From: Planctomycetota bacterium
GTDB lineage: Bacteria > Planctomycetota > UBA1135 > UBA2386
Reading direction: 5' to 3'
NCBI GenBank assembly: GCA_016795295.1
Contig: JAEUHP010000232.1
Span: forward strand, 1 to 59,090
Length of the DNA: 59,090 nucleotides
Shown here: positions 1-8,891 of the stretch, piece by piece
Position numbering within the stretch: position 1 is the first letter of the stretch
Layout: each line of letters opens with the position of its first letter
Made by a program: the position numbers and the translations under genes
Notes under the pieces: model-generated
The model's input: the letters and a program-made list of their open reading frames with translations, nothing else
Told to the model about the DNA's origin: nothing
The model's database searches: none

Positions 1-379
1 TCGGCTGCGTGGTGACCGTCAAGGCCGGCGTCGCGGTGCCCATCACGCCACGGTTCGTGGCGAACGTCGTCGACATCGCGAGGTAGTCGACGGCCGCGGT
101 GCCGAGCTGTGCGGTGATGCCAGTGTAGACGTGGCCGCCGAGGTTCTTCACCCCGTCCGCGCCGCGGAACCGCAGCCGGTTGATGGTGATCGGCCCGGTG
201 ACACCCGCAGCCGTGAAGTGCGAGGTGTCGTAGATGTATTGCTTGCGACCCACCGCGAACGGCACCCCCGAGGTGCCGGAGTTGGCGGTGTTCTGGGTGT
301 CGGGACTGGTCAGCAGCTGGGCGGCAGCGGTGTCGACCACCGCGCCGGCCGCAATCAGAGCCAGCAAGGACTTCTTCAT
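1..379 (-). CDS. Secreted protein of unknown function, 5' part only
   Basis: This is the N-terminal 126 or so codons of a minus-strand gene whose 3' end lies outside the window. The product begins with MKKSLLALIAAGAVV and continues to AAAQ, a Sec signal peptide with a cleavage site after about residue 20. The following Ser/Thr/Gly-rich sequence (for example NTANSGTSGVPF and GPITINRLRFRGADG) resembles the start of extracellular beta-rich proteins seen in Planctomycetota, but I do not recognise a named family. The ATG is chosen because the signal peptide starts exactly there. A TAGGTT hexamer lies about 70 nt upstream. Nothing can be said about function beyond export. Confidence 0.7.
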   Translation of the reverse strand, partial: MKKSLLALIAAGAVVDTAAAQLLTSPDTQNTANSGTSGVPFAVGRKQYIYDTSHFTAAGVTGPITINRLRFRGADGVKNLGGHVYTGITAQLGTAAVDYLAMSTTFATNRGVMGTATPALTVTTQP

Positions 380-449
380 GGGTGCAGGACTTGGGAACGG
401 GAACTGGAGAAACGCGCAAGTAGCCACGCGGCCACTTCGACGGGGCAGC

Positions 450-455
450 AACCTA
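450..455 (-). promoter_or_regulatory. Candidate -10 element (TAGGTT) for the secreted protein gene
   Basis: TAGGTT on the minus strand fits the TANNNT pattern found upstream of most operon-first genes here. It lies about 70 nt before the ATG. No -35 element is evident. Confidence 0.3.
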
Positions 456-644
456 CTGCAGATCCGAGATTCCACAAGGGGGGGGGTGCGCCACACCCTC
501 TCGACCCGGCAAAGGGTCCATGGCGCCGGGCCGTATCCCGCGGCGGCACCGAGCCTTTGCCCCGATCTGGTGCGCACCCAACACATCGGCGCCGCAGCCC
601 CAGCCGTCGCGCACGTTGCAGCGGCTCCCGTGAGATCGTCAGGA

Positions 645-862
645 GACGCTGCAGCGGGCTGGAGGCCCGTCTCGCCCGGAGCCGTTCCCCGCGTTGCAGC
701 GGCTCCCGCGACACGCCAGCCGGTGCCGCCCGCAACCGCGGGCGGGACAGGCCGGCGACGCTGCAGCGGGCTGGAGGCCCGTCTCGCCCGGAGCCGTTCC
801 CCGCGCTGCAGCGGCTCCCGCGACACGCCAGCCGGTGCCGCCCGCAACCGCGGGCGGGACAG
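645..862. repeat. Two tandem copies of a 112-bp hairpin-rich repeat
   Basis: The sequence starting GACGCTGCAGCGGGCTGG at 645 recurs at 757 with a period of exactly 112 bp. The second copy stops at 862, just before the gap stop codon, and the copies differ at very few positions. A degenerate fragment of the unit (GTTGCAGCGGCTCCCG) precedes them near 615-630. Each unit contains a perfect 8-bp stem with an AACC loop (726-745 and 838-857) and a second stem, GGAGCCG/CGGCTCC, with a 15-nt loop (790-796 with 812-818 in copy 2). The element looks like a small REP-like or terminator-like repeat. Confidence 0.85.
838..857 (-). terminator. Hairpin just downstream of gap
   Basis: A perfect 8-bp stem (CCGCCCGC/GCGGGCGG) closes a 4-nt loop, starting 6 nt after the gap stop on the minus strand. 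There is no T-run, so this is only a terminator-like hairpin. The same hairpin is repeated at 726-745. Confidence 0.45.
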
Positions 863-863
863 C

Positions 864-1973
<1,110 letters not shown>

Positions 1974-1994
1974 CCGACCCGCCGCCCAGAGCCA

Positions 1995-3431
1995 ATGGAC
2001 AGCTTCTCCCGTCTGCTGGAGGCCACGGCCCGGTGCCTGTGCCGCTACGAGAACCTCGCCGCGGAACGCCCGGTGCTGGCGGCGGTTTCCGGCGGCGTGG
2101 ACAGCACCGTGCTGTTGGCCGCCTTGGCGGCCCTGCGCGACCAGGGCCGGTTGCCGGGGCCCCTGCACGCCTGCCACGTCGACCACGGCGTGCGGGCGGA
2201 CAGCCGGGACACTGCGGCCCACGTGGCGGCCCAGGCGGAACAGTTCGAAGTGCCGCTGGTGGTGCGGCGGCTGCAGTTCGCGGCGGCGCGGCCGAGCGAA
2301 GCGGAACTGCGCGCGGCTCGTTACGAGACCCTGGGGCGCGTGGCGGCCGAGCTGGGTGCGGGCCTGCTGGTCACCGCCCACCACGCCGACGACAACTTGG
2401 AGACGGTGTTGTTCCGCATGCTGCGCGGCACCGGCCCCCGCGGCCTCGCCGGCATCCCCGAAGCGCGCTGGCTCGGCCGCCCAGGGCAGCGCCTGCTGCT
2501 GGTGCGGCCGTTCCTGCGCACCCGCCGCAGCACGCTGGAGACGGTGCTCGGCCAGCGCGGCCTGGCACCGCACGAAGACAGCACCAACCAGGACCGCGGC
2601 TACGCGCGCAACCAGCTGCGCCTGGAGACGATCCCAGCCCTGCGCCGTTCGCTCGGCATCGGCCTCGACGTGGCGCTGATGACGGTGGCCAGCACCGCGC
2701 GCGGGGTGGCCGAACTGCTCGAAGCCCAGGGTCTGCGCATCCTGTGCGAACGCACCCGCCAGCGCACCGCGTGGCGGCTCGAACTCGACCTGCGCGGCCT
2801 CGCCGGGGCTGCGCGGCCGTTCGTCGGCGAAGCGCTGCGCCAGGCGCACGTGGCCCTGCACCCGCACGGCGAGGCGCCGCTCGGCGACTGGCTCGAGCGG
2901 GCACTCGGGCTGCTCGACAAGCCGGACGGCAAACGGCTGGCCGGCCGCGGCGGACTGCTGCTCGAACGCACCCGCGATGGCCTCCTGCTGCTGGACCCCG
3001 AACGCGCGGGCCCGGTGCCGAACACCCAGGACGGCGGCCAGCGGCTCACGCTGGACGGCGGCCGCCAGCGCTTCGGCGCCACCGAATGGCTGCTCGAAGC
3101 CACCACCCACCCCCTGCCGCCCCTGGTGCCCGCCCCGGCCGAGGCCGGGCGCTACCGTGCCCTGCTCGATCCGCGCCGCTGCCCCGAACCGTGGCGTCTG
3201 CGCACCCGCCGGCCCGGCGATCGTTTCCATCCACTCGGCAGCACCGCACCGCTCGAACTGCGGCGCCACTTGCAGAGCCGCCATTTGCCGCGCTTCGACC
3301 GCGACCGGCTGCCCTTGGTGGTCGACGCCGAGGACCGGATCCTGTGGGTGCCCGGCGTCGAAGTCGCAGAACCGGCCCGGCTGCAACTCAACACCCGCAC
3401 CTGCGTCGAGCTGCGCGTGCACTGCGGCTGA
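1995..3431 (+). CDS. tilS: tRNA(Ile)-lysidine synthase TilS
   Basis: The 478-residue product ligates lysine to C34 of tRNA-Ile(CAU) using ATP, turning it into an AUA-decoding tRNA. The PP-loop SGGVDS is at residues 32-37, followed by the N-type ATP-pyrophosphatase core (HVDHGVR and AHHADDNLET motifs). The C-terminal RRPGDRFHPLG region (from about residue 400) is the TilS C-terminal substrate-binding domain, so this is the full-length form. The ATG at MDSFSRLL is chosen because the domain begins shortly after it; the frame is open further upstream only as antisense of gap. No clear Shine-Dalgarno sequence is seen. Confidence 0.93.
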   Translation: MDSFSRLLEATARCLCRYENLAAERPVLAAVSGGVDSTVLLAALAALRDQGRLPGPLHACHVDHGVRADSRDTAAHVAAQAEQFEVPLVVRRLQFAAARPSEAELRAARYETLGRVAAELGAGLLVTAHHADDNLETVLFRMLRGTGPRGLAGIPEARWLGRPGQRLLLVRPFLRTRRSTLETVLGQRGLAPHEDSTNQDRGYARNQLRLETIPALRRSLGIGLDVALMTVASTARGVAELLEAQGLRILCERTRQRTAWRLELDLRGLAGAARPFVGEALRQAHVALHPHGEAPLGDWLERALGLLDKPDGKRLAGRGGLLLERTRDGLLLLDPERAGPVPNTQDGGQRLTLDGGRQRFGATEWLLEATTHPLPPLVPAPAEAGRYRALLDPRRCPEPWRLRTRRPGDRFHPLGSTAPLELRRHLQSRHLPRFDRDRLPLVVDAEDRILWVPGVEVAEPARLQLNTRTCVELRVHCG

Positions 3432-3538
3432 CGGAGCCGGTGGCGGTGCGGGCCTGGCGCGGGCCATTCGCCCCTCGCTACCCCGCGCGGCCTCTGCCAT
3501 ACTGGGCGCGCCCCCCTGTTCCGCAAAAGCAGCACCCC

Positions 3539-6115
3539 GTGCGATTGACCGTCGAAACCGGCCCGATGGCCGGCACCGTCGTTTCCCTGGACCGTGAGCA
3601 CCCGACCACGCTCGGCAGCGCCGCGGACTGCGGCCTGCGCGTGCAGGAAGCCGGGGTCCTGCCGCAGCACGCCGTGGTCAAGGCCCTGAAGGACCAGGGC
3701 TTCGGCCTCAAGGCCCTGGGCCAGGGCGTGCGCCTGAACGGCGCCCAGGTGGAGGCAGCACCCCTGCAGGACGGCGACATCATCGAACTGGGCACCACCC
3801 GGATCGCCTTCGGCCAGGTGCAGAAGCGCGGCCTGCCGACCATCGCCGGCTACCGCATCCTCGGCGAACTCGGCCGCGGCGGCATGGGCATGGTGTTCCG
3901 CGCCGAACAGACCAGCCTGCACCGGCAGGTGGCGCTCAAGGTGCTGAGCCAGAACCTGACCCAGGATCCGCAGTTCGTCGCCAAGTTCGTGGCCGAAGCT
4001 CGCGCCGCGGCCAAGCTGCAGCACGCCAACGTGGTGGCGGTCTACGACGTCGAACACGACGGCGGCACCTACTACTACGCGATGGAGCTGATGCAGGAGT
4101 CGCTGGAGTCGTGGCTCAAGCAGCACGGCGCCATGCCTGCGGACCGCGCCATGGCCGTGGTCGCCGACGCCGCCGCCGGCCTCGCCTACGCCGAATCGCT
4201 CGGGCTCGTGCACCGCGACATCAAGCCCGACAACTTGATGCTCGACCAGCACGGCACGGTCAAGATCGCCGACCTCGGCCTCGCCGGGGCCGCGGAGCAG
4301 ACCAGCGAGCAGGCGATCGGCACGCCACACTTCATGGCCCCCGAGCAGGTGCTGAAGCAGGCGATCGACCACCGCACCGACCTCTACGCGCTCGGCTGCA
4401 CGTTCTACCGGCTGGTCACCGGCCGAACGCCGTTCAAGGGCCAGACGGTCAAGGACATCCTGCGCGCCCAGGTCAAGGACGAGGCCGAACCGGCGCACAA
4501 AGCCAACCCGCAGGTGCCTGCCGAAGTGTCGGGAGTGATCGCCAAGCTGATGGCGAAGGACCCGGCCCTGCGCTACCAGACCGCCAACGACCTGCTCGCA
4601 GCTCTGCAGCAGTTGATGCAGCCGCCGGCGAAGAAGGGCCTGTGGATCGGCCTCGCCGCGGCCGCGGCCGTGGTCGCCGGCGGCGCGATCTACTGGGCGA
4701 TCACCAAGCCGAAGGAGATCGTCGAGGTCGAGAAGCGCTACGACGATCCCGAGAAGCAGCAGTTCGCCGACGAGATCAAGCGGCTGAAGAAGGACGCGAA
4801 GGAGGCCCAAGCCACCATCGCGCTGCTCACGGCCCGGCTCTCCGGCAATGGCGATGCCGAACAGGCGGCGGCCCTGGCCGCGGTGGCCCGCGACCACGCC
4901 GGCACGGCGGCGGCGGCCGAAGCCACCCAGCGCGCCACCGAGCTGCGCAACCAGCTGGCGGAACGCGAACGCCAGCAGGCGGCACGCAAGGGCCAAGCAG
5001 CCGAGTTCCTGGCCAGCCTGCAGCAGGCTCAGGCCCCGCTGCTGGCCCGCGAGGACTTCGGCGAAGCCGAGAAGGCCCTCGGTGCCGCACCGCCCGCGAG
5101 CCTCGGCGACGATGCCGAACTGAAAGCCGGCCTGCAGCAGCTGCGCACCGAACTGCAGGCCAAGGCGCGCACCCGCCTCGAAGCCTTGACCCAGGCGGTC
5201 GGGCACGCGCGCGCCAGCGGCGATGCGACGGCGCTCGGCGCGGCGATCGAAGCGCTCGACGCGGCCCTGCGGCAGCCAGCCCGCTGGCCCGCGGCCCTGC
5301 GCCCGCAACTCGAAGAACCGAAGGCACTCCTGGTGGCCGCACGGGAGACGCTGGGTGGCCTGCAACGCGATGCGCGCCAGAGTGTCTGGCTGCAGTTCCG
5401 CGACGCGGTGCAAAAGGCCGAAGGGCTGATGGCGCGTGCCCAGCGCGGCGACTTCGCCGGTGCCGGTGCCGCGGCCCAGGAGTTTGCCACCGCCCACCCC
5501 GGCGAACCGGCCGGCGAGCACGCTGCGGCGCTGGCCACCGCCCTGCAGCAGGCGCAGGCGTTCGGCGAAGCCCTCGACCGGGCGATCGCCGCGGGCCAGG
5601 TGAGCTACCGGGCCGGCGACGGCAGCCAGCTCGCCGTGCTCCGCCTCGACTGGAAGGCGCAGAAGCTGGTGGTCGCCGATCCGGCGAAGAAGCCGCAAAA
5701 GGAGCAGTTGCTGGCCCTCGAAGGCATCGGTCTCGAGACCTTCGCGGCACTGGCCGAGTCGGTGGCCCCGCCTGCGCCCGGCAGCCGCGAGAGCTGGCTC
5801 GGCTTCTTGTCGCTGGGCGGCCACGCCCAGGCAGCACGCGACTACCTGAGCCGGGTGCGGCCCGGGGACGATGCCACGGGCACCGGAGCGGCCGGCTATC
5901 CGCTCGGCGCCACGCTGCTCGAAGCCCTGCTGCGGCGCCTGCCCGAGGACCAAGCACCATGGCTCTTGGCCCTGCGCCGCGAACTGCAGGCCGGCACCCG
6001 GCTCGCGGCCGCGCTGCGCGCGCTGTCCGAACGCCGCAACCTGGCAGCCGCGGCCCACCTCGACAAGCTGTTCGCCGACGCGCCGCACAGCCTGGTGGTG
6101 GCGCTGTTGCCGTGA
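3539..6115 (+). CDS. Membrane Ser/Thr protein kinase with N-terminal FHA-like domain
   Basis: The 858-residue product has an FHA-like phosphothreonine-binding fold at about 1-95 (TLGSAADCGL, LNGAQV, LQDGDIIELG), then a Hanks-type kinase at about 104-360. Visible motifs are the Gly loop GRGGMGMVF, Lys134 in VALKVL, catalytic HRDIKPDN (Asp227), a DLG metal motif in place of DFG at 245-247, and GTPHFMAPEQ. A single membrane segment (about 367-388) is followed by a long Ala/Glu/Gln-rich coiled-coil-like region and an Ala-rich tail. The start is GTG; an in-frame ATG nine codons later would cut into the FHA strand. CATACT at 3499-3504 is a possible -10. The stop overlaps the next gene (GTGA). Substrates are unknown. 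Confidence 0.88.
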   Translation: MRLTVETGPMAGTVVSLDREHPTTLGSAADCGLRVQEAGVLPQHAVVKALKDQGFGLKALGQGVRLNGAQVEAAPLQDGDIIELGTTRIAFGQVQKRGLPTIAGYRILGELGRGGMGMVFRAEQTSLHRQVALKVLSQNLTQDPQFVAKFVAEARAAAKLQHANVVAVYDVEHDGGTYYYAMELMQESLESWLKQHGAMPADRAMAVVADAAAGLAYAESLGLVHRDIKPDNLMLDQHGTVKIADLGLAGAAEQTSEQAIGTPHFMAPEQVLKQAIDHRTDLYALGCTFYRLVTGRTPFKGQTVKDILRAQVKDEAEPAHKANPQVPAEVSGVIAKLMAKDPALRYQTANDLLAALQQLMQPPAKKGLWIGLAAAAAVVAGGAIYWAITKPKEIVEVEKRYDDPEKQQFADEIKRLKKDAKEAQATIALLTARLSGNGDAEQAAALAAVARDHAGTAAAAEATQRATELRNQLAERERQQAARKGQAAEFLASLQQAQAPLLAREDFGEAEKALGAAPPASLGDDAELKAGLQQLRTELQAKARTRLEALTQAVGHARASGDATALGAAIEALDAALRQPARWPAALRPQLEEPKALLVAARETLGGLQRDARQSVWLQFRDAVQKAEGLMARAQRGDFAGAGAAAQEFATAHPGEPAGEHAAALATALQQAQAFGEALDRAIAAGQVSYRAGDGSQLAVLRLDWKAQKLVVADPAKKPQKEQLLALEGIGLETFAALAESVAPPAPGSRESWLGFLSLGGHAQAARDYLSRVRPGDDATGTGAAGYPLGATLLEALLRRLPEDQAPWLLALRRELQAGTRLAAALRALSERRNLAAAAHLDKLFADAPHSLVVALLP

Positions 6116-6408
6116 GCTTGGCCGTGCGCGAGATCGCCGGCGCGGTGCACTTCGCGGTGAAAGTGGTACCGGGTGCCAGCCGCACGCGCATCCAGGGACT
6201 GCACGGCGACGCGCTGAAGGTCCAGGTCGCGGCCCCGCCGGAACACGGCAAGGCCAATGCTGCCGTGCTCGCGCTCCTGGCCGCGGCGCTCGGGACGACC
6301 CAGAACCAAGTGGCGCTGGTGCGCGGGGCCAGTTCGCCGCGCAAGACCATCGCGGTGCGCGGCCTCGCCGCAGCCTGGGTGGTGCAGCGACTGCTCGCCA
6401 GCGAGTGA
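6112..6408 (+). CDS. DUF167 (YggU-family) protein
   Basis: The 98-residue protein matches the small DUF167/YggU fold: FAVKVVPGASRTRIQGLHGD, then AAPPEHGKANAAV and RGASSPRKTI. The family is widespread and its biochemical role is not established. The GTG start overlaps the kinase stop codon (GTGA), implying translational coupling. Alternative starts a few codons downstream would give nearly the same protein. Confidence 0.85.
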   Translation: MSLAVREIAGAVHFAVKVVPGASRTRIQGLHGDALKVQVAAPPEHGKANAAVLALLAAALGTTQNQVALVRGASSPRKTIAVRGLAAAWVVQRLLASE

Positions 6409-6464
6409 CCGCGCAACTCGGCTCGATTCGACGGGCGGACCATGGCCACGCCCGGTGGCTGCGT

Positions 6465-6470
6465 TAGCAT
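6465..6470 (+). promoter_or_regulatory. TAGCAT -10-like element 6 nt before the PNP-homologue start
   Basis: GTTAGCAT ends only 6 nt before the ATG. A -10 element at this distance would place the transcription start on or beside the start codon, giving a leaderless mRNA. No Shine-Dalgarno sequence precedes the ATG. Confidence 0.5.
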
Positions 6471-6476
6471 CCGCAG

Positions 6477-7295
6477 ATGGCCGAAACCTCGAGCCAACAT
6501 CGCCCGTCCGCCCGCGAGATCGCCCAGTTCGTGCAGCAGCGCACCCCTCTGCGGCCGCGCATCGCCATGCTGCTCGGCTCCGGCCATGCGTCGATCACCA
6601 ACCAGCTCAAGGAGAAGGTGGTGATCCAAGGCGACGACCTGCCCGGTGCGCCACTGCAATCGCCGCTGCTGATCGGCCTGCTCGAAGGCGTGCCGGTGGC
6701 GGTCGCCGATGCGCCGCTGTCGATCCACGAAGTGCAATCCGCGCAGGAGCTGGCGCTGCCGGTGCGCGTGCTGCGTGCACTCGGCACCGACCTGCTGATC
6801 CTGACCGCGGGCGCGGCGAGCCTGTGCCAACAGCTCGAGCCGGGCACCATCGCCGTGCTCGACGACCACCTGGATTTCTCCGGCCTGCGGCCGCTCGCCG
6901 GTCCGCCCGACGACCATGGGCCGCGGTTCCCCGACATGAGCGAGCCCTATGCGCGCCGCTGGCAGGACGTCGCCCGCGACGTGGCCCTGCGCGCCGGGGT
7001 GCCGTGCCTGCCCGGGGTGTTCGCCGCGGTTCCCGGCCCGCACCTGCCGACCCGCGCGGAATATCGTTTCCTGCGCCAGGCGGGTGCCGATCTGGTCGGC
7101 ATGTCGCTGGTGCCGGAGGCCGTGGCCGCGGTGCACGCGGGCTTCGAAGTGCTGGCGCTGGTCGGCATCACGCAGCAGTTGCTCGCCGGCCGGCCGGTGC
7201 AGACTTCGATCGAAGCCATGATCGACGCCGCCGACTTGGCCGCACCACGCATGGCCAGCATGCTGGTGGGCATCGTCGCCGCCGCAGACCGCTGA
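6477..7295 (+). CDS. Divergent purine nucleoside phosphorylase homologue
   Basis: The 272-residue protein follows the trimeric PNP/MTAP fold: LLGSGHAS (phosphate loop region), LDDHLDFSGLRPLAGP, GPRFPDMS, AAVPGPHLPTRAEYRFLRQAGADLVGMS and VPEAVAAVHAGFEVLALVG. Normal PNPs cleave purine nucleosides with phosphate. Key family residues look replaced: the H-x-Y-E-G phosphate and ribose motif appears as SIHEVQ, TNAAG as LTAGA, and the purine-binding Asn of the ITN motif by Gln (GITQQL). It may therefore have altered specificity or be inactive. purN follows 19 nt downstream, consistent with purine salvage or synthesis. A TAGCAT element 6 nt before the ATG suggests a leaderless transcript. Confidence 0.75.
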   Translation: MAETSSQHRPSAREIAQFVQQRTPLRPRIAMLLGSGHASITNQLKEKVVIQGDDLPGAPLQSPLLIGLLEGVPVAVADAPLSIHEVQSAQELALPVRVLRALGTDLLILTAGAASLCQQLEPGTIAVLDDHLDFSGLRPLAGPPDDHGPRFPDMSEPYARRWQDVARDVALRAGVPCLPGVFAAVPGPHLPTRAEYRFLRQAGADLVGMSLVPEAVAAVHAGFEVLALVGITQQLLAGRPVQTSIEAMIDAADLAAPRMASMLVGIVAAADR

Positions 7296-7314
7296 AAACC
7301 TGCCAACCAGTTTC

Positions 7315-7911
7315 ATGCCCCCCCTCACACCGCGCCGCCCCCGCCTCGCCGTGCTGCTCAGCGGCACCGGGCGCACCCTGCAGAACCTGCTCGACCGCAG
7401 CAGCGACGGCCGGCTGCACGCGGTGGTGGCCGGCGTGGCCAGCGACCGCGCCGATGCGTTCGGCCTGCAACGCGCCATCGACCACGGCATCGATGCTCGG
7501 TGCCTGCGCGACACTTCGACGCTGTGGTCTTGGCTCGCGGAACTCGACGTCGATCTGGTGATCCTGGCCGGGTACCTGCGACTCCTGCCGATCGTGCCGG
7601 AATACGAAGGGCGTGTGCTCAACATCCACCCGTCCCTGCTGCCGAAGTTCGGCGGCAAGGGCATGCTGGGCGAGGCCGTGCACCACGCGGTGCTGGCCGC
7701 TGGCGAAACCGAGAGCGGCTGCACCGTGCACCTGTGCGACGAACAGTACGACCACGGCCGGGTGCTGCTACAGGCCCGAGTGCCGGTGCGGCCCGGCGAC
7801 ACCGCAGCACAGCTCGCGGCGCGCGTGTTCACCGCCGAGTGCGAAGCCTACCCCGCGGCGATCGCGCTGCGCTGGGCCGAACTGCAGGCCGCACGGCCGC
7901 CGGGCGACTAA
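7315..7911 (+). CDS. purN: Phosphoribosylglycinamide formyltransferase (GAR transformylase)
   Basis: The 198-residue protein transfers a formyl group from 10-formyl-THF to GAR, the third step of purine synthesis. It shows the PurN signature: the N-terminal loop LLSGTGRTLQNL, VILAGYLRLLP, the catalytic NIHPSLLPKFGGKGMLG (Asn and His) and DEQYDHGRVLLQ with the catalytic Asp. It is 19 nt downstream of the PNP homologue and probably co-transcribed with it. Its TAA overlaps the TAG of the convergent permease gene. Confidence 0.93.
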   Translation: MPPLTPRRPRLAVLLSGTGRTLQNLLDRSSDGRLHAVVAGVASDRADAFGLQRAIDHGIDARCLRDTSTLWSWLAELDVDLVILAGYLRLLPIVPEYEGRVLNIHPSLLPKFGGKGMLGEAVHHAVLAAGETESGCTVHLCDEQYDHGRVLLQARVPVRPGDTAAQLAARVFTAECEAYPAAIALRWAELQAARPPGD

Positions 7912-8891
7912 CGCCGACGGCGCAACCGCCGCAGCAGTTCGTCCGCGGCCGCGCCGCCCAGGATCACCGCCCCGACCACGGCGTGTTCGAGCTGGTTGCT
8001 GCGGAAGTTCAGGTTGATGGCGTTCTGCAGCACCAGCATCAGCGAAGCGCCGAACACCACCGCCAGCACCTGGCCTTCACCGCCGCGCAAAGCGACCCCA
8101 CCGAGCACCGCACCGGCGATCGCGTACAGTTCGTACCAACTGCCGAAACTCGCCGGCTCCGCCGCACCGACGTCGAGCACGAACAGACAGCCGCCGAGCG
8201 CTGCCAACGAAGAACACACCACATAGGCCGCAATGGTCAGCGCCCCGGTGCGCACCCCGGCGAAGCGTGCCGCCTCCTCGTTGCGCCCCAGCGCGAACAG
8301 ATGCCGCCCGAACACCGTGCGGTTCCACAGCCACCCGCTGGCCAACGCCACCGCCGCCAGCAACAGCAGCGGCACCGGCAGGCCGAAGCCCGGCCCGAGC
8401 GGCAGCCGGGCCGCGACCAGTTCGCGCAGGCCGTTCGCGGCCCCCTGGAAGCCCATGGTGCGATCCCCGGTGGCCGCACGCACGATGCCGCGGTACAGCA
8501 ACAGCCCGCACAGCGTCACCACGAACGGCTGCAGGCGCAGACCGACCACCAGAATGCCGTGCCACAGCCCCACCAACGCGCCGGTGGCCAACACCACCGG
8601 CACCGCCAGCAACGGCGACCAGCCGCAATCACGACACAACCACGGCAACAGACACCCCGCGACGGCGACCAGCGAGCCGAGTGACAGATCGATGCCCCCC
8701 GTGACGATCACGAACGCCGCGGCGAGGCTCAGCACGCCATACATGCCGATGCGCTGCAGCAGGTTCTCCAGGTTGTAAGCCGAGACGAACGTGTAGGCGC
8801 CCGTCGCCGGGTCGCGCGACAGCAGCGCCGTCACCAGCACCACCGCCAGCAACAGCACCGCGATGCCGACGAGTTTGCGCGGGTCGTTCAT
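7908..8891 (-). CDS. Sugar ABC transporter permease (RbsC-like)
   Basis: The 327-residue integral membrane protein has about eight to ten hydrophobic segments and the branched-chain/ribose permease signature FVIVTGGIDLSLGSLVA, plus RNEEAARFAGVRTG (the cytoplasmic EAA-like loop) and GGVALRGGEGQV. It forms the channel of a CUT2-type sugar importer. The ATG overlaps the stop of the ATPase gene (ATGA), so translation is coupled. The C-terminus is Arg-rich. The transported sugar cannot be deduced. Confidence 0.9.
   Translation of the reverse strand: MNDPRKLVGIAVLLLAVVLVTALLSRDPATGAYTFVSAYNLENLLQRIGMYGVLSLAAAFVIVTGGIDLSLGSLVAVAGCLLPWLCRDCGWSPLLAVPVVLATGALVGLWHGILVVGLRLQPFVVTLCGLLLYRGIVRAATGDRTMGFQGAANGLRELVAARLPLGPGFGLPVPLLLLAAVALASGWLWNRTVFGRHLFALGRNEEAARFAGVRTGALTIAAYVVCSSLAALGGCLFVLDVGAAEPASFGSWYELYAIAGAVLGGVALRGGEGQVLAVVFGASLMLVLQNAINLNFRSNQLEHAVVGAVILGGAAADELLRRLRRRR

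Larger units (their letters stand above)
380..863. other. Gene-free interval with repeats
   Basis: This 484-bp stretch separates the secreted protein gene from the gap stop codon. It holds a run of nine G near 478-486, a candidate TAGGTT promoter element for the leftward gene (minus strand, 450-455), and two tandem copies of a 112-bp GC-rich repeat at 645-862, listed separately. The open frames across it are repeat-derived and show no protein-like sequence. Confidence 0.7.
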
